From: Primulina eburnea
Lineage: Eukaryota; Streptophyta; Magnoliopsida; Lamiales; Gesneriaceae
Reading direction: 5' to 3'
DNA length: 64,000 bases
Assembly: GCF_022965805.1 (NCBI RefSeq)
Contig: NC_133101.1
Coordinates: forward strand, 9,275,069-9,339,068
A program made the position numbers and the translations under genes. The notes beneath the pieces were generated by a model, which was not told the origin of the DNA, did no database searches, and saw only the letters and a program-made list of their open reading frames with translations. Below are positions 1-12,462 of the stretch, piece by piece; within the stretch, counting starts at the first letter, position 1; each line of letters opens with the position of its first letter.

Positions 1-3000
1 TGCTGGGGCCCAATGCTAGCTGCGTTTAGTGTAACTCTGGACCAGATCGATGACAAGGAAGCTACCTCTCAGTGCTTGCAGGGATTCCGACATGCTGTGC
101 ATGTCACTGCTGTTATGGGTATGCAGACTCAGAGAGATGCTTTTGTCACCACTGTGGCTAAGTTTACTTATCTCCATTGTGCTGCAGATATGAAGCAAAA
201 AAATGTTGATGCTGTCAAGGTATATATCATTTCACTCTCTCTTCTGTCTCTCTTATTGTGCTTATAACTCACCACATGCATACACCACCTCTGCTACCCA
301 AGCAGCACACCACCGTGAATTATCAACTGCAGTTTCTTTTTAGTTTCCATGATGAATAATTATCAATGATTACTGTTGCTTACCAGGTGGAATTAAATCG
401 TTATTTTTTCTTGGAAATGATGGGGTTTACCTACTTGTAATACTGATTTTTGAAACTCTCTGTTGTTTTGTCAGGCCATAATTTCAATTGCTATTGAAGA
501 TGGAAACTACCTTCAGGAGGCATGGGAACATATTTTAACGTGCTTATCCCGGTTTGAGCATCTGCAGCTCTTGGGGGATGGAGCACCATATGAGCTGTCT
601 TCTCTTAATACAACCTATTCTGATACTGAAGATATATCATTAAGATCTACCAGCTACCCATCTTTGAAGAAAAAAGGAACGCTGCAGAATCCGGCGGTGA
701 TGGCAGTTGTTCGAGGGTGCTCCTATGACAGTACCTCTGTCGGAGCGAATTCTCCTGGTCTTGTAACCCCAGAGCAGATCAATAACTTCATATCAAACTT
801 ACATTTGCTCGATCAAATTGGAAGTTTTGAGTTAAACCACATCTTTGCTCATAGCCAAAGGTTGAACAGCGAGGCAATAGTGGCTTTTGTAAAGGTTCTT
901 TGCAAAGTCTCTCTGTCAGAATTGCAGTCTCCAACTGACCCTCGTGTGTTTAGCCTCACAAAAATTGTGGAAGTTGCGTAAGATTCATTCCTAAATTTAA
1001 GCAGTTCCTTGCTTTCTTACAGATGTTCCAGGGATGTATAGTATGATAAATACAACCACATGATGTTTGTTTTGCAGGCACTACAACATGAATCGTATCA
1101 GACTTGTGTGGTCACGAATATGGAGCGTCCTTTCAGAATTTTTTGTGGCAGTTGGTCTGTCAGAAAACCTCTCTGTTGCAATTTTTGTCATGGACTCACT
1201 GCGGCAACTTGCAACGAAATTCCTAGAACGAGAAGAACTGGCAAACTATAATTTCCAAAATGAATTTTTGAGCCCTTTCGTGGTTGTGATGCAGAAAAGC
1301 AGCTCTGCAGAAATCAGAGAGCTAGTAGTTCGGTGTGTCTCGCAAATGGTGCTAAGCCGTGTCAGTAATGTAAAATCTGGATGGAAGAGTGTTTTCATGG
1401 TAAATTTTACAGTTTTGCCTTTTTATGTCTTAACAAGATAGAGGGTCGAGTAATTTAATTTTCTCCAATTTTTCTTCAGATATAGCCTCTGAATATAGGT
1501 AGTCCACCAGTTTATATTCTAGTAGTATCTAGCATGTCTGTCATCATATTGGCAACTCAGCTATTATTTATAAAAGAAGTTGATCAGTAGTAATTACTTA
1601 ATGTACCTTAAGTATATTCTTTTTTGTAAAATAATAAATAACTTAAACTTAAACAGTGCCATATCTTCCTCTTGCAAAATTGGTGTAAACCAACAAAGTC
1701 TTAATCCCTTTGAATTTTTGAAGCAATTACTACCGATAATCATGATGACAGCTCAACTGTGATTTAATGTCATACAAGATTTACCCTTTAATGTAATTGA
1801 CCTAGCTTCCACAAAAACAAACTCAGAACCAAGAAAAATCCATTATTACTTTCACTTAGGGAAAAAGAGATCTAAATGGTTTGATAGTTGGCTTCTTCGT
1901 TCCCCAGCATGTGGTTCTATGAATTGTTATATGGGCCTTCCATTCATGCATTTTTGTGGTGGTGGTTTGAATTCTTGAATATTGTATTGATTTTGTGTTC
2001 AGTGGGTGGCGGGAATGTATCTTTGTGAGAACGTGGAAGGGTCAATAATTTTCAGATTTCACTATGAAATAAAATTATTCAGGATTTATAGGCTACCTCC
2101 TTCCTTTTTGTATAGGAAGAGATACCACGAAATGTAAACTAACATATCATTTGCTTTACTGATAAATTTCTGGTTGTAATCTATCATTATTTTTCTTCCA
2201 TAAAATTATAAGTGAAATCCCAACTTTCCAACCACTTTCTTGAGGATTTCCAGGCTTTATGCCATTTCATATTTGCTTTATTGCAAATGCAGCTTTGATT
2301 TACCTTGACTCCACTATGCTCCCAGCTTCTGAATCACCTGATATCGTAGGATCAGCAAGGCTGGGATAGAGGTAGTAGCCTAAAAGGAGTCAATAAATTT
2401 TCACTTAACACTTGTGCAGTCATTTTTTTTAAGCTTCTGTAGACTAATTAAGAAATCTTTTCATAACAGTACAACACTTCTCTCTCTTTGGCTGCTTTCC
2501 CATGATATGAAAATTATAAATTATAATACTATTCTTCTTCATGGTTCATGAATTTTTTAAGTGACCTTTCCACTCAAATATAATAGGATGATTACTGTAT
2601 AGCTGCATTCTGAAAACTTATTGTGATAGGATATGTAGACAATATACTTTAAGATCAGGCCTGTCTTTGGAGACCAAGTTTATGGAAGTGCTTGTGAAGC
2701 TTCTGAGCTGACCCACCCTTTTCTTATCTGCATCATCATCAGAATGTTAAATCTGCAGGTGTTCACAGCAGCAGCAGCTGATGAAAGAAAGAGCATAGTC
2801 TTGCTGGCCTTTGAGACCATGGAGAAAATAGTACGAGAATACTTTTCCCACATTACCGAGACAGAAACTACGACTTTTACTGATTGTGTTAAGTGCCTAA
2901 TCACTTTCACAAGTAGTAGATTCAACAGCGACATTAGCCTCAATGCAATTGCTTTTCTACGGTACTGTGCTGTTAGACTTGCGGATGGTGAACTTGCTTG

Positions 3001-5278
3001 TAACAAAAAAATTAAGGGGGATGAAATCACTCCTTTGGAGGACAATGTTTTGGATGTTCAAGCCTGCAAAGATGAACACATTCATTTCTGGGTTCCTTTG
3101 TTATCAGGTATATGATGTCTGTTGAACTACATAGCTGTTGAGATAGTGGCAGTAGCAACAAATTATACCAAATAGGTGGATTGTGTGTAAATTATCACCC
3201 ACTGATGAACTCTCCCCCACCCCATCCACACCCCCACTCTCTCTCTCTGATTGATCATTTATCTTCTTTCAGAATTTTTTGCATTTTGGCAGAGATTGCT
3301 ACAGTTTTACCCTCCATAACTTCTTAATTTTTTGGTAGCCTTTCCATTTAAATATGAATATAGAAAATATGTTAGTTTGTTTCTCGTTCATTAACCTCTT
3401 TGTAATATCTCTATAGTTTTTTTGGAGCAAATATCTCTCTAGTTTGTGACTTTGTGTTGTGCTTGTTTCAGGCCTATCAAGATTGACATCTGATCCTAGA
3501 TCAGCCATTAGAAAAAGTGCTTTGGAAGTTCTGTTTAACATTTTGAAGGATCATGGCCATCTTTTTTCTCAGCCATTCTGGTCTAATATTTTCAACTCCA
3601 TGATATTTCCAGTTTTCCATTCCACATTTGATGATAGTAAAGTGAATCAGAAGGATGATTGCAGTTCACCAAGTGCTAGATTCAGACACAGTGATGGAAG
3701 TGCATGGGACTCTGAGACTTCTGCAATAGCAGCACAATGTTTGAGTGATCTTTTTGTCCATTTCTTTGATTCAGTTAGGTCTCAACTGCTTGGAGTTGTT
3801 ACGATACTGGTAGGATTCATTAGAAGTCCAGGTCAAGGTCCTTCAAGCGCTGGAGTAGCTGCTTTGATGCGTTTGGTTGCTGATTTGAGAAGCAACCTTT
3901 TTGAAAAAGAATGGAGAGATATCTTTCTTTGTCTAAAAGAGGCTGCTGCTTCCAGTTTTCCTGGATTGCTTAAGCTTTTGAAAACCATGGACAGTGTTGA
4001 GGTGCCTGATGTTGACCAACCAAAGAGCGACATGGAATTGGCTTCTGGCAATGGAGCAGTAAATGATGACCCTGTGGATGACAACCTGCAAACTGCAGCA
4101 TATGTTGTTTCAAGGATGAAAAGCCATATTACCATGCAGCTCCTCATTATACAGGTGTGCCGTATCCCCTTCCCTTGCTTGTGCTCAACTGCTCACGCTT
4201 GATTGATTTCTAATTATTTACTTCTGCGCACAACATGACTGGATGGCATGTTTTTGTTTGCAAACTGATTGAGAAAATTCCGTGTTATGACTATATTATT
4301 GGTGTGGCTTTGATGGATCATCTCTCTTTTTAGATTTCCTTAAAGCTCATCCCTTCATAATTCATCGTTCTTATTATAGAACATAATTTATCTGTTTCGT
4401 AGCATGTTTACTTGCTCAATCCCTGGAAGAATATTTTAAGCAAATTGGTGTAGTGAATTCATTTTTATATGAAACAATGAAGAGTTCAAATTATATGGAA
4501 AAACTTGTATTCATTCTTGACATATTATTAAGGTTGTTTTTTTCCATTTGTATATGAGTCAGTAATTTAAATGTTCGTGCTTTTTTTGTGTACAAGTGAT
4601 ACTGCATGATAATGGTTTCAGTTTGCTTCTTCAAAATTTAACTTTGATCTTTTTTCTCCTTGCTCTTAGGTTGTTACTGATCTTTACAAGATGCATTGGC
4701 AAACTTTGTCTGTGGGTTCTGTCACCATCCTTCTTGAAACTTACTCATCCATTGCATCTCATTCCCATGAATTAAACATCGAAACAAGTTTACTGCTTAA
4801 GTTAGAAAAGGCATGCTATGCCCTAGAGATCTCAGATCCACCATTGGTTCATTTTGAAAACGAGTCTTATCAGAACTACATAAACTTCCTGAATGATTTA
4901 CTCATGAATAATTCATCGTTGTGCGAGGAGAGAAATTTAGAAGCAGAGCTTGTGTCTGTATGTGAGCAAGTGTTGAAAATATACCTAAATTGTGCTGGCT
5001 TTGGATCTGCCAATAATGCTGTTAGCCAGCCTGTGCGTCACAGTTTTCTTCCATTAGGCTCGGCCAAGAAGGAGGAGTTGGCAGCACGTACTCCTTTAGT
5101 CCTGTTAGTAATGCGTATTTTGTGTAGCATGGAAAGAGATTCTTTTAGAATTTATGTTTCACAGTTATTCCCGTTACTAGCAGATCTTGTGCGAAGCGAG
5201 CACAACTCACAGGAAGTGCAGCTTGTTCTTAGCAACATATTTCAATCATGTATAGGCCCTTTACTAATGCAATCTTGA
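1..5278 (+). CDS. BIG5: BIG5-like ARF-GEF (BEN1/MIN7), C-terminal half, 5' end outside window
   Basis: Large Sec7-family guanine-nucleotide exchange factor for ARF GTPases. In Arabidopsis BIG5/BEN1/MIN7 works at the trans-Golgi network/early endosome in vesicle traffic, PIN recycling and immunity (family knowledge). Six exons are readable: 1-219, 475-977, 1078-1399, 2759-3107, 3472-4154 and 4670-5278, all with GT-AG introns and a continuous frame (894 residues, stop TGA). The Sec7 catalytic domain lies upstream of the window; what remains is the HEAT-like DCB/HUS/HDS helical part. BIG5 rather than BIG1-4 is indicated by the segments LKKKGTLQNPAVMAVVRG (exon 2) and LAFETMEKIVREYF (exon 4). The third intron is long (1359 bp) and shows no coding signal. 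The visible part has no lesion. Confidence 0.93.
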
Positions 5279-6305
5279 TATTTTTTGTGTGTGATTTATT
5301 TTTGTCGACCATTTTGTGTTTACTGTTACAAACTCAGGCCATTTGTAGCAGAACATCCAATTTTGTAATTCAAAGCGTAGGAGCAATTTGTGTTTTACCA
5401 CGTTGACAAAATAATTTTATGGAACCTTAGCTTTTCATGGACGTAGTAGTATTCATGATCATAAGTTTTGCTTGCAGTTTAAAAGGCTTTGATTTTTTCA
5501 GTATTATCTCTCAGGCATGAGATTTATAATTGTTGCTCGTATGAAAATATTCCCCGAATCAGGTTCTAACTTAGATGAACATTCTCGTTTGTCTTTTTAC
5601 TAGAACTCCGATTAGATACTATATAATTTAAACAATTTAAAGTTCAAAATACGATATTGATTACCGTGTTGCGTTAGTCTGCATTAAATTTTTTGTTTTG
5701 TAAGTTCAACCACATATGCGCGATACGCGTGTCAACACCAATTTGATATTGTTTATTGTTTACCATACATAAACTTCTTGCTTCGACAATTCAAAAGTTG
5801 GAGAAGGCTTTTTTAATCTTGCTAATTAGAGACTTTAATTGATAATTGATTCTTTGTATGGTCAAAAAGAGCAAAAGTTTGCTCCTGAGGCATGCTTTAA
5901 TTTCATAAGTGGGCGAAGAAAGTATACACGAGCTTCAAGCAAAGATAAATCGATATTGAAAATCATTCCATTCAGGGTGTTTTTTATTCTATCAAAACAT
6001 TGAATCTCGGTGTCCAATTCCTTCCGGGACTTATTGAATTTTTTTTATGAATTTTGTCATTTCACTAATTCTTGGGTTGAGTAGGAGTGGAAGTTGCAAT
6101 AGAACCTGAGAAACCTGGTCATGAATGATCATTTTGAGATAAATTTCATTTCATCTACTCCATACACTGCAAAATTTGTGCTTGCAGACCCAAATTATCT
6201 GCGCACTTGTGCCATTCAAGACTCTTGTTTCCTTTTTATTTAATTGAGAATGTCTACAGTGAGTGACCAAGAGTCAATTTAAGAGAGAAAATTCCTTGAT
6301 TATTA
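5279..6305. other. Intergenic, no gene seen
   Basis: AT-rich DNA holding the 3' UTR of the BIG5-like gene and spacer. I see no open frame with recognisable protein similarity, no terminal inverted repeats and no tandem array. Confidence 0.6.
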
Positions 6306-7080
6306 TCATGATATGTCAGGAAAAGCGAGGAATTTTCCCAGCTCTAAAAAAAGGAGAGCCCATCCTGTCCTTGACCCCTTCACTTTGACAGCAACAACTT
6401 CTCCATATCCTACATTGGTGATTAATATTTGCAAGAAGTATGCACCTCCACTTAGAGCATATCGAATCCCCCCTTTCTCTCTCATTTCACCCTGCATATT
6501 GAAAGCTGTGCTATGATATCTGTTTGTGTCAATGACCACAGTATAATGAAACTATCTTCTGTATTGAATAGCAACTATATCGGCTGTTTGATGTGCAATG
6601 CGAGAGAAAGCAGGGCGTGAGATGTGAAAATGAGCTCTCGGGAAGTTGCACCAACCACCAAAATCAGCAGGTAGGCCATAATTAGGGGGACAGAAATCAG
6701 TTGCCGTTAGAACAATGGAGGGGCTTCCCTGCAGACACCATAGGATGTGGTCGACGCATCGCACCTCAAAGCATGCCCACAGGTGCTTCCTCTGCTAAAC
6801 AATACGCTACTGATCCCCGCACTATACATGCCATAATACTGTCTGTCAAGGTCTCCAAAACCACAAACACCCTCTGCAGTAGCAGCAGCAACAAATGTAA
6901 CCATTTTGGTTTGTTAATGAAAACACATACTCACGCACGAAAACGAGAAAAAAAGGTGGAGCTTGACTTGTTTAAATGCAAATATAGTACGTACTTTATG
7001 CTTCGAAAAAATGGAGATAGAACTCTACATTACCGGTGAGAGTGGAGCCATCGGAAGTTGCAGTGGTAGACCTCCATTCC
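6306..7080 (-). pseudogene. Alpha-expansin pseudogene, frameshifted and 3'-truncated
   Basis: Read on the minus strand, three fragments in different frames match alpha-expansin in order. About 6890-6775 gives VCGFGDLDRQYYGMYSAG, the GH45-like start. 6764-6552 gives [20 protein letters not shown], then [11 protein letters not shown], ending IVAIQYRR. 6539-6306 gives [35 protein letters not shown] one-base deletion near 6775-6779 separates the first two fragments; the third is joined through stops where expansins normally have an intron. After the GSRTGW motif the frame degenerates and the cellulose-binding C-terminal domain is missing. A possible first exon lies near 7031-7080. Intact expansins loosen walls and are secreted, about 250 residues; this copy cannot make one. 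Confidence 0.85.
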
Positions 7081-7289
7081 TCATCTTAGGAAGCACTCAA
7101 TAAAAGCAAATAGCATAAGCTGAGAGTAGCATAACGAAAAACTCTTTTGAGATCATAAGTTAATAAAAGCAAATAACATAACAAAAAACTCTTTTGAGAT
7201 CATAATAAGTCAATTTATGAGACAAATTTTCGATCTGACCTGATTCATGAAAAATTAATTTTTTCACTACAAATATAGATTACTCGTCT

Positions 7290-7292
<3 letters not shown>

Positions 7293-7362
<70 letters not shown>
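7293..7362. repeat. (AT)n microsatellite, about 35 units
   Basis: Uninterrupted alternating A/T for 70 bases. Likely to be length-polymorphic. Confidence 0.97.
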
Positions 7363-7364
<2 letters not shown>

Positions 7365-7596
7365 ATTAAATCGTCTTCAAGAAATAAAATAAAAAAATAA
7401 AATCACATTTAGCAGAGTCAGGATTTGAACGTGGATTAGTTTGGTGTCATTTGGTCAATTGGATTGCTATGTCTTATTTTATCTATTATATATTAATAAA
7501 AGCTGATTTTTTGGGAGATTTGCAAAGTTTCCGCCAAAATAAATTTATTAAAAAAAGAAATTTTTATATCACGTAAATATTTGTATAATATATTAA

Positions 7597-8762
7597 CGGC
7601 TTGGTTGGTAGGATGTGATAATTGAATGATTAATAATTTAATTGATAACTATTTGATAGGATAAGATATTAAATTTGAGATATACGTAATAGCATGTGTG
7701 ATGTGAAATTAACAAGATTGATAAATTCATGATAGATATACTAATGACCAAAATACCCTCCATCTTAATATTTATTTTCTTTCCCAATATCGTTTCCCCT
7801 CCCCAAACCTACGTCCTTTTCTTTGGGAGAACACAAGGCAATTGGAAACTGTCTCTATTTCGGTCGTCCGTGAAGATTGGCAGCTGAGTTCAGATCCGTG
7901 AAAGATATGAAATGAAGAGTCAACAGAAAGCTGGAGCATGTTGTTGTGAGTTAAATTTTTTTCTTTTACAGGTGAGATTTGACACGATTTCTTCAAACGT
8001 CGTTCCATCCATTTATACAAAATGAGATTTACATGAGAGAACATGTTTATTTTGCTAATTTTCGAATTTCTTAGTCAAGTAATCTTATCTTCACGATTTC
8101 AACATAAAGTAATTTTATTAAGCGTCTCTTGTTATTGTTTCTTAATACCAACCTATTAATGTCTAGTACACTGCAAGACGAGGTCCTTGTTTTTGGTAGT
8201 TGCTTTTTAAAAAATTATTAGCAGCAAAATATAAAAACACACCCAACAAAGGAAAAAAAATTTAAAATCCGTTTCTACAATATATTTCAAGAAGAAAACG
8301 AAAACAGACAACGATAAATTGTGGGCAAATCGACGACAAAAGGCGTCACGCAACAGCTAAAAAATCAACAATCACAATAAAAAACGAAGCTAGAATTTAT
8401 CCATATTTACTTTCGAATGCGCTTGGAATTACTTCAGATCTATGTTGGAAGTGGGGATTTGGTTGTCCCCTCTCGATCTCGAACGTCTTCAATAGTGGTC
8501 AAGGGCACCAGTCGGCAAAAGAAATTGGGAGAATGACGTGAAGAAGACCCACATGCAAGTTGGAAATTGACATCAGGGGTATTTTGGTCATTAAAATTTT
8601 TTGGGGTAGCCGGATTGTTTTAATCGGTCTTCAATGCATGGATTTATTGTCAAACCAAAACAGTGAAATTGTCATTGAAATAATCAATCTGAAATCCAAA
8701 AGTGAAAGCAAACAAAATATTAATAGTCAATCCAAACTTAATACTACCTACCAAACTGGCCC
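7597..8762. mobile_element. Tourist-like (PIF/Harbinger) non-autonomous element
   Basis: Flanked on both sides by TAA (7594-7596 and 8763-8765), the target duplication typical of PIF/Harbinger elements. Imperfect inverted ends: left CGGCTTGGTTGGTAGG, right end in reverse complement GGGCCAGTTTGGTAGG. Sub-terminal parts also pair (AATGACCAAAATACCC near 7744 against GGGTATTTTGGTCATT near 8577). No transposase is encoded. The ends and internal motifs resemble the second Tourist-like element at 57973-58661. Confidence 0.65.
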
Positions 8763-9058
8763 TAAATGTTTGATAATAAAAATATAAAGAATATGTTTTT
8801 AAATTTGGAATATTTTGAATTTTTTCAAAAAAAATTCAAATTTGAATCTGACGTCTCTCTGAAAATATAAACTATATCTAAATGTCTACATTATCATTCA
8901 TTTAATTTGGACTACAGTTTTGAGTTTTGTTTTAGTTTTATATATTAAGTTCTCACAACTCTCTAAAATATTATTTTTTTTACACAATATTATATTTTTT
9001 AAATTTTTAGTAAACGACATCGTCGTGAATATTTGATATATTAATTGTTCCAAAATTG

Positions 9059-9059
9059 A

Positions 9060-9098
<39 letters not shown>
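9059..9098. repeat. (TTA)n microsatellite
   Basis: About 13 ATT/TTA triplets in a row, in AT-rich intergenic DNA. Confidence 0.95.
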
Positions 9099-9298
9099 GT
9101 ATTTTAATCATAATTTTATATAAATACATGTTTTAAAATTAATTAAAAAAATTTAATCAAAATTTATTCGTATAATAAATGACAAAAAAAATTAACATTT
9201 GAAAATAGTTATTTATTCTTTAAAATTTTGATAGACAAAATTATATGATTTTTTAGATATTTTTTTATTAATAACATTTTCACTCAGTCAATATATCA

Positions 9299-9410
9299 AG
9301 ACAAAAACTTGTCTGAGACGGTTTCACTAGTCGTATTTTGTGAGACAAATATCTTATTTGGACCATCCATGAAAATTTTTTACTTTTTATGCTAAGAGTA
9401 CTACTCTTTT
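9299..9410 (+). mobile_element. GAGACGGTCTCAC-type MITE, left half only
   Basis: Starts with ACAAAAACTTGTCTGAGACGG and runs through CATCCATGAAAA to the central TATGCTAAGAGTA block, where it stops and abuts the next, fuller copy in the same orientation. Confidence 0.7.
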
Positions 9411-9587
9411 AGACAAAAACTTGTGTGAGACGGTCTCACAGATCGTATTTTTTAGATGGATATCTTATTTGGGTCATCCATGAAAAGTATTATTTTTTAT
9501 GCTAAGAGTACTTTTATTGAGAATATCGGTAGGATTGACTCGTCTCAAAGATAAAGATTTATAAAACATTCTTACAAGAGACCTACT
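9411..9587 (+). mobile_element. GAGACGGTCTCAC-type MITE
   Basis: Near-complete copy: CTTGTGTGAGACGGTCTCAC at the left, GGGTCATCCATGAAAAG, TATGCTAAGAGTA in the centre, GACTCGTCTCA and ACAAGAGACCTAC at the right. The GAGACGGTCTC motif is itself a near palindrome. Confidence 0.8.
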
Positions 9588-9828
9588 TTTTTTTAATCAT
9601 TAGATAGAATTTCAACCCGTAATAGACACAAAAAGGGTCTATATATTTGCTCGAAGAAATGTTTAGCTAATTCCATACTTTAACCAAAAAAATCATTTCT
9701 TCTTCCAACTTTTTGATCGTCCAATTCATTTTACGTGGGTCTTTCTTTCCCTAATTCTTTCCATTTTAGCAACGAATTATCTAGAACAATTTGTAAAGTT
9801 AGATAGGCTAATTGTTCTCGAGTTTGAA

Positions 9829-10007
9829 TGTGTCTCATGTGAGACCATCTTACGGATCATAATCTGTGAGACGGGTCAACCTTACCCATATTCACAATAA
9901 AAAGTAATACTCTTAGCATAAAAAGTAATACTTTTTCATGGATGACCCAAATAAGAGATTCGTCTCACAACTACGACCCGTGAGACCGGCTCACACAAGT
10001 TTTTGCC
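9829..10007 (-). mobile_element. GAGACGGTCTCAC-type MITE, reverse orientation
   Basis: Reverse-complement copy running from TCTCATGTGAGACCATC through TTCACAATAAAAAGTAATAC and TTTTTCATGGATGACCC to GACCGGCTCACACAAGTTT. One of the better-preserved copies in the window. Confidence 0.85.
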
Positions 10008-10321
10008 CTCGAGTTTTATCATTGAGTCCAGTTTTTTTTGTTTTTTTTGTTTTTTTTATTTTTTAATTTTTATTATAAATTTAGGTCCAGTTTTTATTTA
10101 TTTACTTATTTATTATTACTAGATAAATGTAACGCACGTTGAGAAATAGAATAATTTGTATATGATAATTTTATATAAATATGTTTAAATTATTTTTGAA
10201 ATAAGAATAATTTTTAATAGATAAATAATTAATTATTTGGTTACAATCGAAATCATCTCATTTTCTTGTCTTTGATTTGAAGACTTCTTGAAATCTTTTT
10301 GTGTCCGTCGGTTTTATCTTC

Positions 10322-10669
10322 TTATCTATTTTTTTTGTACTCGGCAATTGGTTCTTCATCTCGAATCTCTATTTCATCTTCGTCTTCATGGATCTTCATG
10401 TTTTTGTTGATGTTTATTTCATTTGATTTTTCTACCTTTGGTGCTACACTGCCTTGTTTAGTTGTCTTGATAATCTTCCAAGATCTCCGTTTCTTGATAT
10501 TGACATTTGTTGTTGGATAATTGTCATGTATCTCAATAGCTTCTGCCACAATTTTTAACATTTCATTACGTTTTTCCACTGAATTATCCAACATGAACAA
10601 GAATGTGTGGAGCTTAGAGCTTGGTTGATTTAGCGAATCTTTATATGGGTTATTTGGTAAATTCTGCAT
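10322..10669 (-). CDS. Hypothetical 115-residue highly charged protein, possible captured gene fragment
   Basis: An open frame inside the non-autonomous Helitron. The product is hydrophilic: an N-terminal helical-looking stretch (KLHTFLFMLDNSVEKRNEML), then a basic KKRRSW patch and an acidic tail (EDEDEIEIRDEE). I do not recognise the family. Helitrons often capture host exons, so it may be an exon fragment, but the composition is also compatible with a chance frame in AT-rich DNA. No TATA box or intron signals stand out. Confidence 0.25.
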   Translation of the reverse strand: MQNLPNNPYKDSLNQPSSKLHTFLFMLDNSVEKRNEMLKIVAEAIEIHDNYPTTNVNIKKRRSWKIIKTTKQGSVAPKVEKSNEININKNMKIHEDEDEIEIRDEEPIAEYKKNR

Positions 10670-11637
10670 TGAAAATTTTTATTGTTAGATGCAATATTTA
10701 TGTAGATATAAAATCATTTGTTTGTTTTATCTTATATATGGTCATGAATTTGAATGGAAGATCCAACAAAAGACGCTGCAACTTTTCCAAATAATGTTAT
10801 TATTGCGATCTCATTCTCATCTTCAATTGTGATTGTTATTCTATACTTGTAACATAAAGAAGTAAAGTAATGATCACATTTTTTTTATTGTGATCTAAAA
10901 CTTGAGTTGTGTATTGGTAATTTGTTTTACATAAAAACGATTTGAATTCATTTTTATTTCTTTTTCTATTCATTTGATGTATATAAGAGTAATTATTACA
11001 CATAAAACTAATTTAAACTCATTTTGATTCTTTTGAAGTGTTTTCTTATTGTATCAAACAATTATTTGTGTTTGTCATGCATAGGGTTTTACAATTTGGC
11101 AAATTGACAGGCACGTCAATGCAATCCTCATTATGTTCACCATTTGCTTAGTATAGGGCTTTGCACGATAAATCACAATTATAATAAATAATCGTGGGTA
11201 ATAAATATAACTTTTGACATAAATATTAAGCAATATTCGAACTAAAAAATAAATCTTTCACTATCATTCAGTTTTGTTAGGTTAAGCGTGCAAGAGTGAG
11301 AATAGCATTGGGATGAGTGAACTCCTGTGAAGTTTTCGTAAGTTACGCTGCTGACATTGTGTCGCTTATTTTAAATTTCATTAAAGATATAATTTTTTTA
11401 AAAAAAACTGTAAATTTCATTCTAAAAATAAAATTTCATTTTTCTTCAATTATTATAAAATTCATTAATACCTGAAAACGAACAAAAAAAAGACATTTAT
11501 TTATTAATATTATTTAACGAAAATAACGACATAAATGTAAACTGACACAATTTTATTATAGTTTTCAATTTTATTAGTCGTGTTTATTTAAGTTATTAAT
11601 GGATATTAATTTACTCAAGTTTAAAATAAAAATTGCA

Positions 11638-11777
11638 TAAAAACTCCTACGAGACTGTTTCACATGAACATGTCTCATATCCTACCCTAATCATGAAAAA
11701 TCATTGTTTTTTCACTCAAAAAATTGACCGGTGACCCATCTGAAAGATATATCCTTGAGACCGGCTCATATAAAACC
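11638..11777 (+). mobile_element. Degenerate GAGACGGTCTCAC-type MITE
   Basis: Recognisable as AAACTCCTACGAGACTG, TCATGAAAAATCATTG, GACCCATCTGAAAGATA and GAGACCGGCTCATATAAAA. The central CTAAGAGTATTAC block is lost. Confidence 0.5.
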
Positions 11778-12317
11778 AATTCAAAAATTGGAGAACTATA
11801 AAAATTCATAAAAAAAAAAAAGAGAAGTCAAACAAAAAGAATTATTTTTAAAATAAGGATATAATACATTCTGTGAAAATATATTGTAAATTTTATTATT
11901 CTTCTATTCATTTTAAATTATATTAAAGATATTTTTTTTTTAAAAAAATAAAGTATAAATTTCATTTCAAAAAACGGTGGCTAAATTTAATTTTGTTCAA
12001 TTTTATTTAGAATTAATTGATAGTTGGGAAAAAAACAAACAATAGAATATGTATTTATTATTATTATTTCAAATTTTATTAAAGATATTATTTTTTTTTA
12101 AAAAAATGATGAGTAAATTTCATTCCAAAAAATGTAAGCTTAATTTAAATTTCATTCTAAAAACTGGTGGCTAAAATTTATTTTTCTTCAATTTATTTTA
12201 GAATATATTAAATAATAGATGAAAAAAAACAAACAAGCGAAGAGAAGTATATTAATTATTATTATTTACGTTATTTATAGATGTTAATTTATTTAAGTTA
12301 AAAATAAAATTGACACA

Positions 12318-12462
12318 GAAACTCCTATGAGGTTGTTTCACGAGTGAATTTTGTGAAACATGCCTCATATCTCACTTGAATCGTGGAAAAAAAAAATATT
12401 TTTTCACTCCTGAAATAACTGGGTCAGCCCCTCTCAGGACTATATAAATGTCTCATATAAAT
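12318..12462 (+). mobile_element. Degenerate GAGACGGTCTCAC-type MITE
   Basis: Resembles the copy at 11638: AAACTCCTATGAGGTTG, TTTCACGAG and a weak right end TATAAATGTCTCATATAAA. Heavily diverged. Confidence 0.4.

Noticed and set aside
7420..7450. Possible tRNA-like B box (GGATTTGAACGTGG)
   Set aside because: No A box at proper spacing and no cloverleaf can be drawn.
7772..8044. Minus-strand 90-codon frame in the Tourist-like element
   Set aside because: No recognisable similarity, AT-rich, and inside a non-autonomous transposon. Treated as chance.
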